DNA of 64,000 nucleotides from DATBVX01 sp963705495 (lineage in GTDB: Bacteria; Pseudomonadota; Gammaproteobacteria; Steroidobacterales; Steroidobacteraceae): positions 360,511 through 424,510 of the forward strand of contig CAVPJQ010000005.1 of NCBI GenBank assembly GCA_963705495.1, written 5' to 3'. This document shows, piece by piece, positions 9,174 through 17,225 of the stretch. Every line of letters begins with the position of its first letter. Within the stretch, counting starts at the first letter, position 1. Below the pieces are notes generated by a model. It made no database searches and was not told the origin of the DNA. It was given only the letters and a program-made list of their open reading frames with translations. The translations under genes and the position numbers were made by a program.

Positions 9174-10805
9174 TTCGCCTCGTGACGGCGGCACGCTTCG
9201 CGCTGGCCACGGCGCTGCTCACGCTCGCGGTTCACGCTACCCCTGAAACCGACACGCTCGGGACCGGGCAGGCTATCTATCGCGACGGAGTATTGCCGTC
9301 CGGTGAACCCCTGCGCGCCGAGCGCGAAGCGGGTCTGGTGACGCAAGGAGCACAGGCGGCCTGCGTCAACTGCCATCGCCGCAGTGGATTCGGGGCCCAG
9401 GAAGGCCGCAGCTTCATTCCGCCGATCGCCGGCCCTTACCTGTATCGTCCGCGCGCCGGAGCGGCCGGTCGTTTTGACCTGCCGTATCTGCAGGGCATGC
9501 GCGGCGATCGCGATCCCTACACCGATGCCACCCTCGCACGCGCAATTCGTGAAGGCATCGCCGCAGACGGGCACCAGATGAGCTACCTGATGCCGCACTA
9601 TGCGCTTGACGATGTTTCGATGGCGGCGCTCATCGACTACCTCAAGAGCCTGCCGACGCAAGCTGCGCCCGGTGTCACCGAGAAGATTCTGCACTTCGCC
9701 ACGATCATCGCGCCCGATGCGGACCCCGTGAAACGTCAGGGGATGCTGGACGTGCTCCGCCAGTACTTCGTCGACAAGAACGCGGCTGTGCGCAGTGAGA
9801 GTCCGGCGCTCCATTCCTCGCGACCCATGATGTTCCGCGTGCTACGCCAGTGGCAGCTCCACGTGTGGGAGCTCGCCGGCCCCCCCGACACCTGGGAGGC
9901 GCAGCTCGACCGCAAACTCGCCGCGGAGCCGGTCTTCGCCGTGCTTTCGGGCCTGGGCGGCAGCACCTGGGAACCGGTGCATCGCTTCTGTGAGCGTCAG
10001 GCACTTCCGTGCCTGTTTCCGAACGTGGAGCTGCCGGTCGATGCGGAGCGGGACTTCTACTCGATGTACTTCTCCAGGGGCGTGCTGCTCGAAGCACAGT
10101 TGATTGCCAAGCGGCTCGGCGCGCAGCGCGCGGACTCGAAGCCGCGCCGGCTGATCCAGATTTTTCGTGCCGGTGACGTAGGCGAAGCCGGGGCCCGCGC
10201 ACTCGACGCGACAATGAAGTCAGCGCAGTGGGTCACCGTGGCTCGCGGCCTGAAGCCTGGAGGAGCCGACAGGGAACTCGGCAAGCGCGCTGAACGATGT
10301 GCGCGCCGACGATGCTCTCGTCCTCTGGCTGCGCGCCGCCGACGTGAGCGCGCTGGAAAAGGTCCGTCCCAGGACCTCGAACGTGTACCTTTCAGGCCTG
10401 ATGGGCGGGCTCGAGACGATGCCGTTGCCCGCAGCCTGGCGCCCGGTGTCGCTGCTCGCCTATGGATTCGATCTGCCCGTGAAGCGCCGGGTGCGCCTCG
10501 ATTACCCGCTTGGCTGGTTTCGCATCCGCCAGATCGAAGTCGTGTCGCTGCAGGTTCAGGCCGACACGTATCTCGCGTGCGGTCTGCTGGCGGAAACCTT
10601 GAAGCACATGGTGGATGCCTTCGTACGTGATTACCTGGTTGAACGCACAGAGAGCATGCTCGAGCACCGTGTCATCACCGGCTACTACCCGCGGCTCACA
10701 CTCGCTCCCGGACAACGCTTCGCCTCCAAGGGTGGATACCTCGTGCACTTCGCGGAGCCGGCCGGGACGCGCATCGTCGCCGATGGCGACTGGATCGTCC
10801 CTTGA
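9170..10805 (+). pseudogene. Cytochrome c fused to periplasmic-binding-like domain, frameshifted
   Basis: The first frame (9170 to about 10280) encodes a signal peptide, then a class I cytochrome c with heme motif CVNCH near residue 66 and a likely Met ligand in SYLMPHY near residue 140. After it comes a domain resembling type I periplasmic binding proteins (ILHFATIIAPDADPVKRQGM onward). Around 10270-10290 the sense reading moves to the third frame (LNDVRADDALVLWLRAADVS) and continues to TGA at 10803-10805. One extra base explains the shift. The reassembled protein would be about 545 residues. GTG at 9170 overlaps the stop of the SCO gene. The second frame keeps good coding character to its natural stop, which favours a recent mutation or an assembly error over an old pseudogene. 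Confidence 0.75.
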
Positions 10806-10810
10806 AGTAG

Positions 10811-11596
10811 CTACTGCGGCGGATTCGCAGCCCGGTGATCGGCAGGCTTCTGGTCGGCCCTCGAGGTCGGCTGAGGATCTGCAGGAGTGGACGCCGGCTG
10901 GAACTTGAGCAGCTCGATATCGAAGACGAGCAGCGAGCCCGGGGGAATGCCGGGCGGCGAATGCGTGTCGTAGGCAAGCTCCGGCGGCACGAAGAGCTGC
11001 CACTTCGCGCCCGGCTTCATCAGCGTGACGGCTTCCTGCCAGCCTTTGATGACACCATTCAGTTGAAACGAGGCGGGACCGCGCCCGTAGGAGCTGTCGA
11101 ACTCGGAACCATCGAGAAGCGTGCCGCGGTATTGGACCGTGACCTGATCAGTCGGGCCTGGCGATTTCGCGTTGGCATCGCCCGCTGCGATTACTTTGTA
11201 CTGCAGCCCGGAAGCCGTCGTCGTCACTCCTTCCGCCTTGCCGTTCTTCGCCAGGAATTCCCGAGCCACTTCCTTGTTACGGCTGGCGAGGACATCGTGG
11301 CCAGCGCGCAGAAACGCAGTCACGCGCTCCTTGACTTGCGGCGTGAGCGGCTTGCCCTCGAGGCCGTCCTTCACGCCACGCATCAGCGCTTCCGGCGATA
11401 CCTTGGACTCGAGACCACCATTGCGCAGCTGGTTGCCGAAGATGAGCCCCAGGTCGTGGCTCGCCGCTTCGTCCGCACCGGCGCCCGCGGGCTTGGCCGG
11501 CGGTGGGGGGGTCTGCGCCGATGCGAGCGATGCAGCGAGCAACAACACAAGAGACAGGCCGGTGCGCCGAGCACCTCGAACTGAGAAAGCTTGCAT
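10811..11596 (-). CDS. FKBP-type peptidyl-prolyl cis-trans isomerase, Mip/FkpA-like
   Basis: A periplasmic folding catalyst. From the ATG at 11596 there is a signal peptide (LSLVLLLAASLASAQ), an N-terminal helical dimerisation region with the Mip-type pattern DLGLIFGNQLRNGGLE, and a C-terminal FKBP domain with VTVQYRGTLLDGSEFDSS, GVIKGWQEAV and FVPPELAY. The tail is a Pro/Ala/Asp-rich extension of about 25 residues beyond the usual end. An ATG at 11620 is also in frame but lacks a ribosome site. The gene converges on the broken cytochrome gene, with five bases between the stops. Confidence 0.92.
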   Translation of the reverse strand: MQAFSVRGARRTGLSLVLLLAASLASAQTPPPPAKPAGAGADEAASHDLGLIFGNQLRNGGLESKVSPEALMRGVKDGLEGKPLTPQVKERVTAFLRAGHDVLASRNKEVAREFLAKNGKAEGVTTTASGLQYKVIAAGDANAKSPGPTDQVTVQYRGTLLDGSEFDSSYGRGPASFQLNGVIKGWQEAVTLMKPGAKWQLFVPPELAYDTHSPPGIPPGSLLVFDIELLKFQPASTPADPQPTSRADQKPADHRAANPPQ

Positions 11597-11680
11597 GTGG
11601 GATTCCATTATCTGATTCATGAGCAGCGCAGTCGCACCGCCAACCGACTATATCGGCTGACGCAAGACGCCGCATTACCA

Positions 11681-11735
11681 AGGTAGGGAAATACAGCATC
11701 AACGCGCCCTACCCTACGGTATTCACCCACCTACC
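11681..11735. promoter_or_regulatory. GGTAGGG / CTACC...GGTA motif upstream of lytic transglycosylase
   Basis: AGGTAGGG occurs at 11681-11688. At 11709-11728 CTACCC is followed after three bases by GGTATTCACCC, and a further CTACC sits at 11731-11735. The arrangement CTACCC-n-GGTA-(n)-TTCACCC is also found, in closely similar form, near 17032 and, less exactly, near 20914. It lies 30-90 bases upstream of the transglycosylase ATG at 11769. I infer a shared operator, possibly for the NarL/LuxR-type regulator in this window. Confidence 0.35.
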
Positions 11736-11768
11736 GCAGAGCGCTTGCCTGCGGTTAATTACGCAGCT

Positions 11769-12446
11769 ATGCGGCGGAGTTGCATGTTCGCTGGCAGCCT
11801 GATTCTGACACTCGTCGCGTGTGTTGCGAGCGCGGATATCTATAGCTTCGTGGATAGCGCGGGTATCACCCACTTCACCAATGTTCCTTCCGATCCGCGC
11901 TACACGTTCCTGCTCGCCACGCCAAAAGAACTCACGCGAAGTGGCGAGCCTTACACGGCGGCGATGCTGGCGCGCTCGGCTCAGTACGACCCGATCATTG
12001 AGAAGGCTGCAGCGTCCGCTGCCGTGGCTCCGGACTTGCTGCGCGCGGTGATCGTCGTGGAGTCCGGTTTCAACGCGCGCGCAGTGTCCAGGAAGGGCGC
12101 GGTCGGCCTCATGCAGCTCATGCCCGAGACCGCCCGGCGTTATGGTGCGTCAGACCGCTACGATCCCAGGCAGAACGTGCACGCCGGAGCGCGGTACCTG
12201 AGATCCCTGATGGATCGGTACGACCAGGATCTCGAACTCGCCCTGGCGGCCTATAACGCGGGCGAGAACGCGGTGGACCGCTATGGCGGCCAGATCCCGC
12301 CGTACCGCGAAACCCAGGCGTACGTCCCGCGCGTGCTCGGGTGTACCAGACGCTGCTGGATCAGACAGCGACGACCTGACGTACGTGAAAACCCTACCGC
12401 GATGTACAGCGCCCGCGGGACTGTGCCTCGGGGGCTACCCGTATAG
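11769..12446 (+). CDS. DUF4124 + SLT-type lytic transglycosylase, C-terminus probably frameshifted
   Basis: A periplasmic peptidoglycan lytic transglycosylase. It has a signal peptide (LILTLVACVASA), a DUF4124 segment (IYSFVDSAGITHFTNVP), then a family 1 transglycosylase domain with the catalytic glutamate in VVESGFN, plus GLMQLMPETARRYG and LALAAYNAGENAVDRYGG. The expected ending is present but in another frame: after YVPRVLG at about 12341, adding one G to the GGG run at 12339-12341 gives VYQTLLDQTATT and a stop at 12377-12379. As read, the protein instead runs on with an Arg-rich tail to 12446. ATG 11769 gives a normal signal peptide; the longer frame from TTG 11745 is less likely. The enzyme sits just before the pseudopilin cluster and could open the wall for it. 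Confidence 0.88.
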   Translation: MRRSCMFAGSLILTLVACVASADIYSFVDSAGITHFTNVPSDPRYTFLLATPKELTRSGEPYTAAMLARSAQYDPIIEKAAASAAVAPDLLRAVIVVESGFNARAVSRKGAVGLMQLMPETARRYGASDRYDPRQNVHAGARYLRSLMDRYDQDLELALAAYNAGENAVDRYGGQIPPYRETQAYVPRVLGCTRRCWIRQRRPDVRENPTAMYSARGTVPRGLPV

Positions 12447-12533
12447 TCTCAATTACCAAGATCGCCGGAGTTGCGACCCCGGTGGTCCCTGGCGCGGCGG
12501 ACGGAGTGCTGGGCTCAGCACGGGCCCACTGCA

Positions 12534-12968
12534 ATGAGTTCAACGAATAACGTCCGAACAAAAACCCGAGAGCAGGCTTTCACACTGCTCGAACTCCTCG
12601 TGGTGATGGTCATCATGGGTTTGCTGGCGGCCTTCGTCGCGCCGCGCTATTTCGCACAGGTTGGCAAGTCGCAGGTGAAGGCAGCCAAGGCTCAGATCGA
12701 CGCCTTTGACAAGGCACTCGATCAGTATCGCATCGATATGGGCCGCTACCCGACAACAGAGGAAGGCCTCAACGGGCTCATGAGCGCCCCGCCGAGCGAT
12801 CCGGCATGGGGCGGACCGTATCTCAAGAAAGCAGTGCCGCTGGATCCCTGGGGTCGTCCGTACGTCTACGCGCAGCCGGGCACGCATACCGAAGTCGACA
12901 TCATCTCCTACGGCAAGGATGGGCAGCCGGGTGGCACGGGCGAAAATGCTGACGTCACCAACTGGTGA
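12534..12968 (+). CDS. Type II secretion-like major pseudopilin, GspG family
   Basis: A 144-residue prepilin starting at ATG 12534. It has a short basic leader, a cleavage site and an N-terminal hydrophobic helix (FTLLELLVVMVIMGLLAAF, with Glu at mature position 5). The globular part carries GspG hallmarks: LDQYRIDMGRYPTTEEGLN, WGGPYLKK, DPWGRPYVY and ISYGKDGQPGGTGENADVTNW, the last being the calcium-binding C-terminal loop. The residue before the cleavage site is Ala rather than the near-universal Gly (EQ-A-F-T-L), a substitution that usually slows prepilin peptidase. It is the first gene of a six-gene pseudopilus cluster. No secretin, ATPase or inner-membrane platform gene is present nearby. 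Confidence 0.92.
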   Translation: MSSTNNVRTKTREQAFTLLELLVVMVIMGLLAAFVAPRYFAQVGKSQVKAAKAQIDAFDKALDQYRIDMGRYPTTEEGLNGLMSAPPSDPAWGGPYLKKAVPLDPWGRPYVYAQPGTHTEVDIISYGKDGQPGGTGENADVTNW

Positions 12969-12977
12969 GCGTGCACC

Positions 12978-13520
12978 GTGTTCGACATAGCAACGACGCG
13001 CCCGCGCCTCGAACTCGACTTCGCCCGCACTAAACCTCGGGTCCGCAAGCTCGGTATCGTGCTGCTCGGCGTCGGCATCATCGGCGCCGCCCTGGTCCTC
13101 CTCGACTATCGAACCGTGGCCACGCAGATCGAAGGGCTGCAGCTGCGCATTGCGGACATCGCACCGGACCACAGTGCGGCGGGTCCGGACAAGGCCGTCG
13201 CGCGCGCCGTCGATGATGCGCGCGACGCCGTGACTGAGCTCTCAACGCCCTGGTCGATGCTCCTGCGCGAGCTCGAGCTCGCGAGTCAGGACAGCAAGGG
13301 AGCGGTCGCCGTACTCGGCGTCGAACCGGATCGGGAGAAGCGCCAGGTGCACGTGGTGGCCGAGGCGCGCACGCTTCCGACCGCACTCACCTATGTCGAG
13401 CGCCTGCAGCAGAGCCAGGCGTTGCGTTATCCGATGCTCGAGAGTCACGAAGTGCAAAGCAAGGATCCCGAGCATCCCGTGCGTTTCCAGATCCGGGCCG
13501 ACTGGAGACTCGCGCCATGA
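12978..13520 (+). CDS. PilN/GspL-C-like pilus assembly protein
   Basis: A 180-residue bitopic inner-membrane protein starting at GTG 12978: a short cytoplasmic N-terminus, one transmembrane helix (LGIVLLGVGIIGAALVLL, about residues 25-43), a coiled-coil-like stretch, and a small periplasmic ferredoxin-like domain (VAVLGVEPDREKRQVHVVAEA, ALTYVERLQQ). This is the layout of PilN and of the C-terminal half of GspL. It lies nine bases after gspG and overlaps the next PilO-like gene by four bases. No PilM/actin-like partner is encoded beside it. Confidence 0.7.
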   Translation: MFDIATTRPRLELDFARTKPRVRKLGIVLLGVGIIGAALVLLDYRTVATQIEGLQLRIADIAPDHSAAGPDKAVARAVDDARDAVTELSTPWSMLLRELELASQDSKGAVAVLGVEPDREKRQVHVVAEARTLPTALTYVERLQQSQALRYPMLESHEVQSKDPEHPVRFQIRADWRLAP

Positions 13521-14218
13521 AGTCGTTGAGTGGTGAGTTACCGCAGGTCAAGGGGTCCGGCTCGATGAGCCTCGCCGCGCCCGGCTCGCTCACCGCGGCT
13601 CCAGCTGCAGTGGCTTCTCGCCCTCTCGTCACCAAGCCGGGGGCAAAGGCGTACTCGCTAGCACAGCGCGCGGTGTCCAATGTGTCGCTGTACCTGTCAC
13701 GCCGTGCTCAATACGTCGGCCGCATCGGGATTGTCGGCGTGTCGTTGATCGTATTCGCTATCGTGACGCTCTTGACCGCCAACTGGGCACAGCACCTGCA
13801 GCTCACGGAGTTGCGCAGCGATCTCGCCACGGCGCAAGAGATGGCAACAGCCCGCCGCCTCGCCGGGCCGGATCTCTCGGGCGCGGAAGGGCTGCAGACC
13901 TTCGTGCGCAAGCTTCCGGCGCGCTCCCAGTTACCCGTGATTACGGAAGGGATCGTCAAGCAGGCGGCCGCGGCGGGACTGGTGCTCGAGCGCGGCAGCT
14001 ACGACTTCACGGTGACGCGCTCCGGCCAGATCGTGCGCTATCGCATGACGTTTCCGGTGCTGGGCGGGTACCCGAATGTTCGCAGCTTCATCGACGGCAC
14101 TCTGGCGGCGATTCCTAACGTCGGGGTGGACGGGCTGAAGCTCGAACGCAAGAACATCGGCGCGGGCGAGGTCGAGGCCGACATCCGCTTTGCGGTGTTC
14201 ATGCGTAACGAAACATGA
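13517..14218 (+). CDS. PilO/GspM-like pilus assembly protein
   Basis: A 233-residue protein with an Ala/Pro-rich cytoplasmic N-terminus of about 70 residues, a transmembrane helix (IGIVGVSLIVFAIVTLLTA), a helical linker, and a periplasmic domain with FVRKLPARSQLPVITEGIVK and RYRMTFPVLGGYPNVRSFID, as in PilO-type proteins that pair with PilN. ATG 13517 overlaps the PilN-like stop (ATGA), and its own stop overlaps the next prepilin start, so the genes form a tightly coupled operon. The family assignment rests on layout and the FxVxGxYxxVxxFI pattern. The long N-terminal extension is atypical. Confidence 0.65.
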   Translation: MKSLSGELPQVKGSGSMSLAAPGSLTAAPAAVASRPLVTKPGAKAYSLAQRAVSNVSLYLSRRAQYVGRIGIVGVSLIVFAIVTLLTANWAQHLQLTELRSDLATAQEMATARRLAGPDLSGAEGLQTFVRKLPARSQLPVITEGIVKQAAAAGLVLERGSYDFTVTRSGQIVRYRMTFPVLGGYPNVRSFIDGTLAAIPNVGVDGLKLERKNIGAGEVEADIRFAVFMRNET

Positions 14219-14688
14219 AGAAGGGACGCGGGTTCACGCTCATCGAACTCGCCATCACGGTGGCGATCGTCGGTCTGCTCTCGACCATGGCCATGCCCTT
14301 GGTGCAGCTCACCGTGCAACGCGTTAAGGAGCAGGAATTGAAGGCGGCGCTGCGCGAAATTCGCTCCGGCCTCGACGCCTACAAGCTTGCCTCTGATCAG
14401 GGCAGAGTCCAGACCGAAGCCGATGCCTCCGGATACCCGCCGACGCTCGAGGCGCTGGTCGAGGGTGTCGAGGATGCGCGCGACCCCGAAGCCGCCAGGA
14501 TCTATTTCCTCAGGCGCGTGCCCCGCGATCCGTTCTTTCCGGATGGCTCCGTGCCGGCGTCGCAGACCTGGGGGCTGCGCAGTTATCAGAGCCCGCCGGA
14601 GGATCCGCAACCGGGTGACGATGTGTACGATGTGCATTCAATGTCTGCAGGAACCGCGCTCGATGGCTCGCTCTATCGCGACTGGTAA
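14215..14688 (+). CDS. Prepilin-type pseudopilin (minor)
   Basis: A 157-residue prepilin with canonical leader KKGRG, cleavage before FTLIELAITVAIVGLLSTM, and Glu at position 5. The soluble domain has ELKAALREIRSGLDAYK, a disordered acidic linker, and YFLRRVPRDPFFPDG, a pattern shared by GspG-like pseudopilins, ending LDGSLYRDW. ATG 14215 overlaps the preceding PilO-like stop. The following prepilin ends in the similar sequence NGTLFAEW, so the two are probably paralogues that assemble side by side. Function is structural within a pseudopilus. The exact position (tip or shaft) cannot be told. Confidence 0.85.
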   Translation: MKKGRGFTLIELAITVAIVGLLSTMAMPLVQLTVQRVKEQELKAALREIRSGLDAYKLASDQGRVQTEADASGYPPTLEALVEGVEDARDPEAARIYFLRRVPRDPFFPDGSVPASQTWGLRSYQSPPEDPQPGDDVYDVHSMSAGTALDGSLYRDW

Positions 14689-15073
14689 CGGTGCCGTGCA
14701 TCCGCGCACGAGCGGCTTCACGCTGATCGAGCTGCTGGTGGTGATGTCGATCATCGCGACGCTCCTCATGATCGCAATGCCGCGCTACTTCCATAGCCTC
14801 GAGCGCTCGAAGGAGGCCGTGCTGCACCAGGATCTCGCGGTGATGCGCGATGCGATCGACAAGTTCTACGGCGATCTCGCACGTTATCCAGACTCGCTGG
14901 GTGAGCTGGTCGAGCGCCGCTACATCCGCAGCGTGCCCGTCGATCCGATGACCAAGTCCGCCGAGACCTGGGTGCTGGTGCCGAGCGAGGATTCGAACAT
15001 CACGGGCGCGCGCGACGTACGTAGTGGTGCGATCGGGGAATCGAGTAACGGCACGCTGTTCGCTGAGTGGTGA
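14663..15073 (+). CDS. Prepilin-type pseudopilin (minor)
   Basis: From ATG 14663 this encodes 136 residues: leader ending TSG, then FTLIELLVVMSIIATLLMIA with Glu5, and a soluble part with DLAVMRDAIDKFYGDLARYP, LVERRYIRSVPVDPMTKSAETW and the closing NGTLFAEW. The start overlaps the preceding gene by 26 bases; a GTG at 14696, eight bases after that gene's stop, is an alternative giving a five-residue-shorter-than-usual leader. It is a paralogue of the upstream pseudopilin and resembles GspG-like short pseudopilins without the calcium loop. Confidence 0.85.
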   Translation: MARSIATGNGAVHPRTSGFTLIELLVVMSIIATLLMIAMPRYFHSLERSKEAVLHQDLAVMRDAIDKFYGDLARYPDSLGELVERRYIRSVPVDPMTKSAETWVLVPSEDSNITGARDVRSGAIGESSNGTLFAEW

Positions 15074-15077
15074 TGCA

Positions 15078-15607
15078 GTGAGTCGCGAGGTCACAGCGAC
15101 GCGGTCGGAGGGCGGCTTCACCTACATCGGGATCCTGCTCGCCATCGCATTCCTGGGTATCGGACTTGCAGCGATCGGAACCGTTTGGGCGACAGCCGCG
15201 CAGCGCGAACGGGAAGCACAGTTGCTTTACGTCGGTGATGAGTATCGCAGCGCCATCGCCAGCTACTACCGAACCGGGCCAACGCTACCCGCAGGAGCTG
15301 CACGATCTGGTGGAAGACCTGAGATCCGGAGTGGTGCGCCGGCATCTGCGGCGCATCTACGCCGATCCCATGACGGGACAGACGGACTGGGAGCTGATTC
15401 GTAATCCCGATGGCGCCATCACCGGTGTGGTCAGCACCTCGATCGCGGTGCCGATCAAGCGCGCGAACTTTTCCACCGCAGGATGCGCGCTTCACCGACA
15501 CGCAGTGCTACTGCGACTGGCGTTTCGAGTTCGTCCCTCTGCGGCACGGACGGACCCTCAAGCCGACTGCGCCCACTGTACCGACGCCGGCGCCGCCCAC
15601 GGGCTGA
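15078..15607 (+). pseudogene. Pseudopilin-like protein without Glu5, two frameshifts
   Basis: GTG 15078 begins a prepilin with leader ending EGG and helix FTYIGILLAIAFLGIGLAA; mature position 5 is Gly, not Glu. Sense sequence runs YVGDEYRSAIASYYRTG to about 15278, then shifts to the first frame (RYPQELHDLVEDLRSG, IYADPMTGQTDWELI) and near 15469-15472 shifts again to CYCDWRFEFVPLRHG and a Pro/Thr-rich end at TGA 15605-15607. Removing one G near 15277-15279 and one T from the TTTT run restores a single frame of about 175 residues. Position in the cluster and the missing Glu5 suggest a tip-type pseudopilin. The indels may be sequencing errors. Confidence 0.7.
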
Positions 15608-15628
15608 CGTCGCCACCTGGGCTGGATC

Positions 15629-16942
15629 TCAGCGCACCGCCGCGGTATCCGCCCGTGACTCTTCGGCCCCGAGGCGCCAGTCGACGCGAGCGCGCGTGCC
15701 ATGGCCTTCCTCTCCGGCCCCAAGCGTCAACTCGCCTCCGGTCATCTTGGCCCGCTCTCGCAAGTTGCGAATGCCGTGCCCCAGGCGCAGCGACGTGCTG
15801 CTACCAGCGCGCTCAAAGCCAACTCCATCGTCACGAACCTCGAGCGCGAGATGTACCCCATCGCGCGCCAGCGACACGTACACGTGCCGTGCCTTCGCAT
15901 GCTTCGCAACGTTGTTCAGTAGTTCCTGCAGGGTGCGAAACACAGCGGTGCGCAGCCGCTCCGGAACATCCCCATCCGTCACGCTCACCTCGGTGTGCAG
16001 TTCGAGTGTCGAATAACTCTCCGAGAACTCGCGGCAGAACCACGCGACCGCGGATGCGGCGCCCAGATCATCGAGCATCGAGGGACGCAGGTTCATGGCG
16101 ATCGAGCGGATTTCCTCCGAGGCGCTTTGCAGACCCGAGATGGCGCGGCGCAGGGCCGGCTGCGGATTATCCAGCCTTCCCTGGCGCGCGACTTCAGCGG
16201 TGCGTTCGAGTACGTACTTGATCGCCGTCAACGCCTGGCCCACCGAATCGTGCAGCTCGCGTGCGATGCGCTTGCGCTCGACCTCCTGCGCGGTCATCAG
16301 CTGATCCGACAGCAGGGCGAGCTCGTTGCGCGAGGTGCGAAGTGCTTCCTCGGCGGCCTCGCGCCGGATCACCTCGTTCTGCAGATCACGATTGGCATCG
16401 GCGAGCTCCAGTGTGCGCGCTCGAACGCGAGCCTCGAGTCCGGCATTCATGCTGCGCAGCGCCTCCTGCGCCAGGTGCAGGGCCGTGACATCCGCCGCTA
16501 CGAGCACGGCGAGAGGCTCGCCGGCAAAACCCACGACGACCGTGTCGCTCGGGATGGGTCTGAGACTGACCCGCAGCGCGCGCTCGAGGGCGCCATCCCA
16601 GATCTCGAATTCACAGCTGCCGCCGGTACGCAGCCGCGACCACGAGTCCTGGAGCGAATCTTTCAGCGGGCAAAATTCGGAGTCACAGTGTGGATGCAGC
16701 AATCCATGCATCGTGCGACCGATCACGTCGGCCACCGCTCCGAGCAGCCAGCGTTCCACGACGCGGTTGGCCCGCACCACTCGCCCGCTGCGATCGAGCA
16801 GGCATACGAGATCCGGGAGCGCGTCCGCTGTGCATTCCCATTCCCGCTTGGCGCGCGCAATCGCCGCTTGTACGACGAGGGCGTCCTTGAGCCCGTCGTC
16901 AGCGCGGCTGGTGGTACCTGGATGGTCCTGCGGCGGCTCCAT
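15629..16942 (-). CDS. Cytoplasmic PAS-domain histidine kinase, NarL-type (HisKA_3)
   Basis: A 437-residue kinase with no membrane segment. The order is a PAS domain (residues 35-155), a coiled coil (160-215), a HisKA_3 dimerisation box with the phosphoacceptor in ERKRIARELHDSVGQAL (His231), and a HATPase_c domain (LQELLNNVAKHAKA, VRDDGVGF). The PAS domain contains HPHCDSEFCPLK with Cys86 and Cys91, an HxxCx4C pattern that recurs in such PAS domains and could sense redox or metal. The ribosome site GAGGTGA sits close to ATG 16942. No response regulator is adjacent. The LuxR-type regulator at 21025-21702 is the only regulator of the matching class in the window and is the likely partner. Confidence 0.9.
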   Translation of the reverse strand: MEPPQDHPGTTSRADDGLKDALVVQAAIARAKREWECTADALPDLVCLLDRSGRVVRANRVVERWLLGAVADVIGRTMHGLLHPHCDSEFCPLKDSLQDSWSRLRTGGSCEFEIWDGALERALRVSLRPIPSDTVVVGFAGEPLAVLVAADVTALHLAQEALRSMNAGLEARVRARTLELADANRDLQNEVIRREAAEEALRTSRNELALLSDQLMTAQEVERKRIARELHDSVGQALTAIKYVLERTAEVARQGRLDNPQPALRRAISGLQSASEEIRSIAMNLRPSMLDDLGAASAVAWFCREFSESYSTLELHTEVSVTDGDVPERLRTAVFRTLQELLNNVAKHAKARHVYVSLARDGVHLALEVRDDGVGFERAGSSTSLRLGHGIRNLRERAKMTGGELTLGAGEEGHGTRARVDWRLGAEESRADTAAVR

Positions 16943-17031
16943 AGGTCACCTCGCATTGATTCCCGGGGTTTAACCGAAGCTTACGTCTGTGTCGATACAA
17001 ACTAGAGACCGAGGGTCACATACAGTGCCTA

Positions 17032-17046
17032 CCTACCCATGGTAGG
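17032..17046. promoter_or_regulatory. Inverted repeat CCTACC-N3-GGTAGG between kinase and barrel operon
   Basis: A perfect six-base inverted repeat with a three-base spacer, followed by GTTTCACCCC. It lies about 90 bases upstream of the kinase start at 16942 (minus strand) and about 180 bases upstream of the outer-membrane barrel start at 17226 (plus strand). Related sequences occur at 11681-11735 and 20914-20930. The whole 16943-17225 interval holds no gene that I can support. Confidence 0.45.
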
Positions 17047-17225
17047 GTTTCACCCCATCGTATGAGGCGAGGGTATCTCCCACTATTTGCAGAGAAAAAT
17101 AAACGATCCGCCTCGCCCTCAAGTTCATTCCGTACGGCAATTCGGCGTCCGAAAGGGACAGTGTCGGCGGTCATCGCGTGGGACATCTGCCACGATGCTC
17201 CAGTCCTGCAGTTGAGGCTCTTGTC

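Noticed and set aside
9170..10805. Programmed frameshift in the cytochrome gene
   Set aside because: No slippery heptamer or stimulatory stem is evident near 10270-10290, and other genes show similar random breaks.
15166..16221. 351-codon plus-strand frame running from the broken pseudopilin into the kinase
   Set aside because: Only its first part is sense (pseudopilin after a frameshift); beyond about 15475 it is out of frame and antisense to the kinase.
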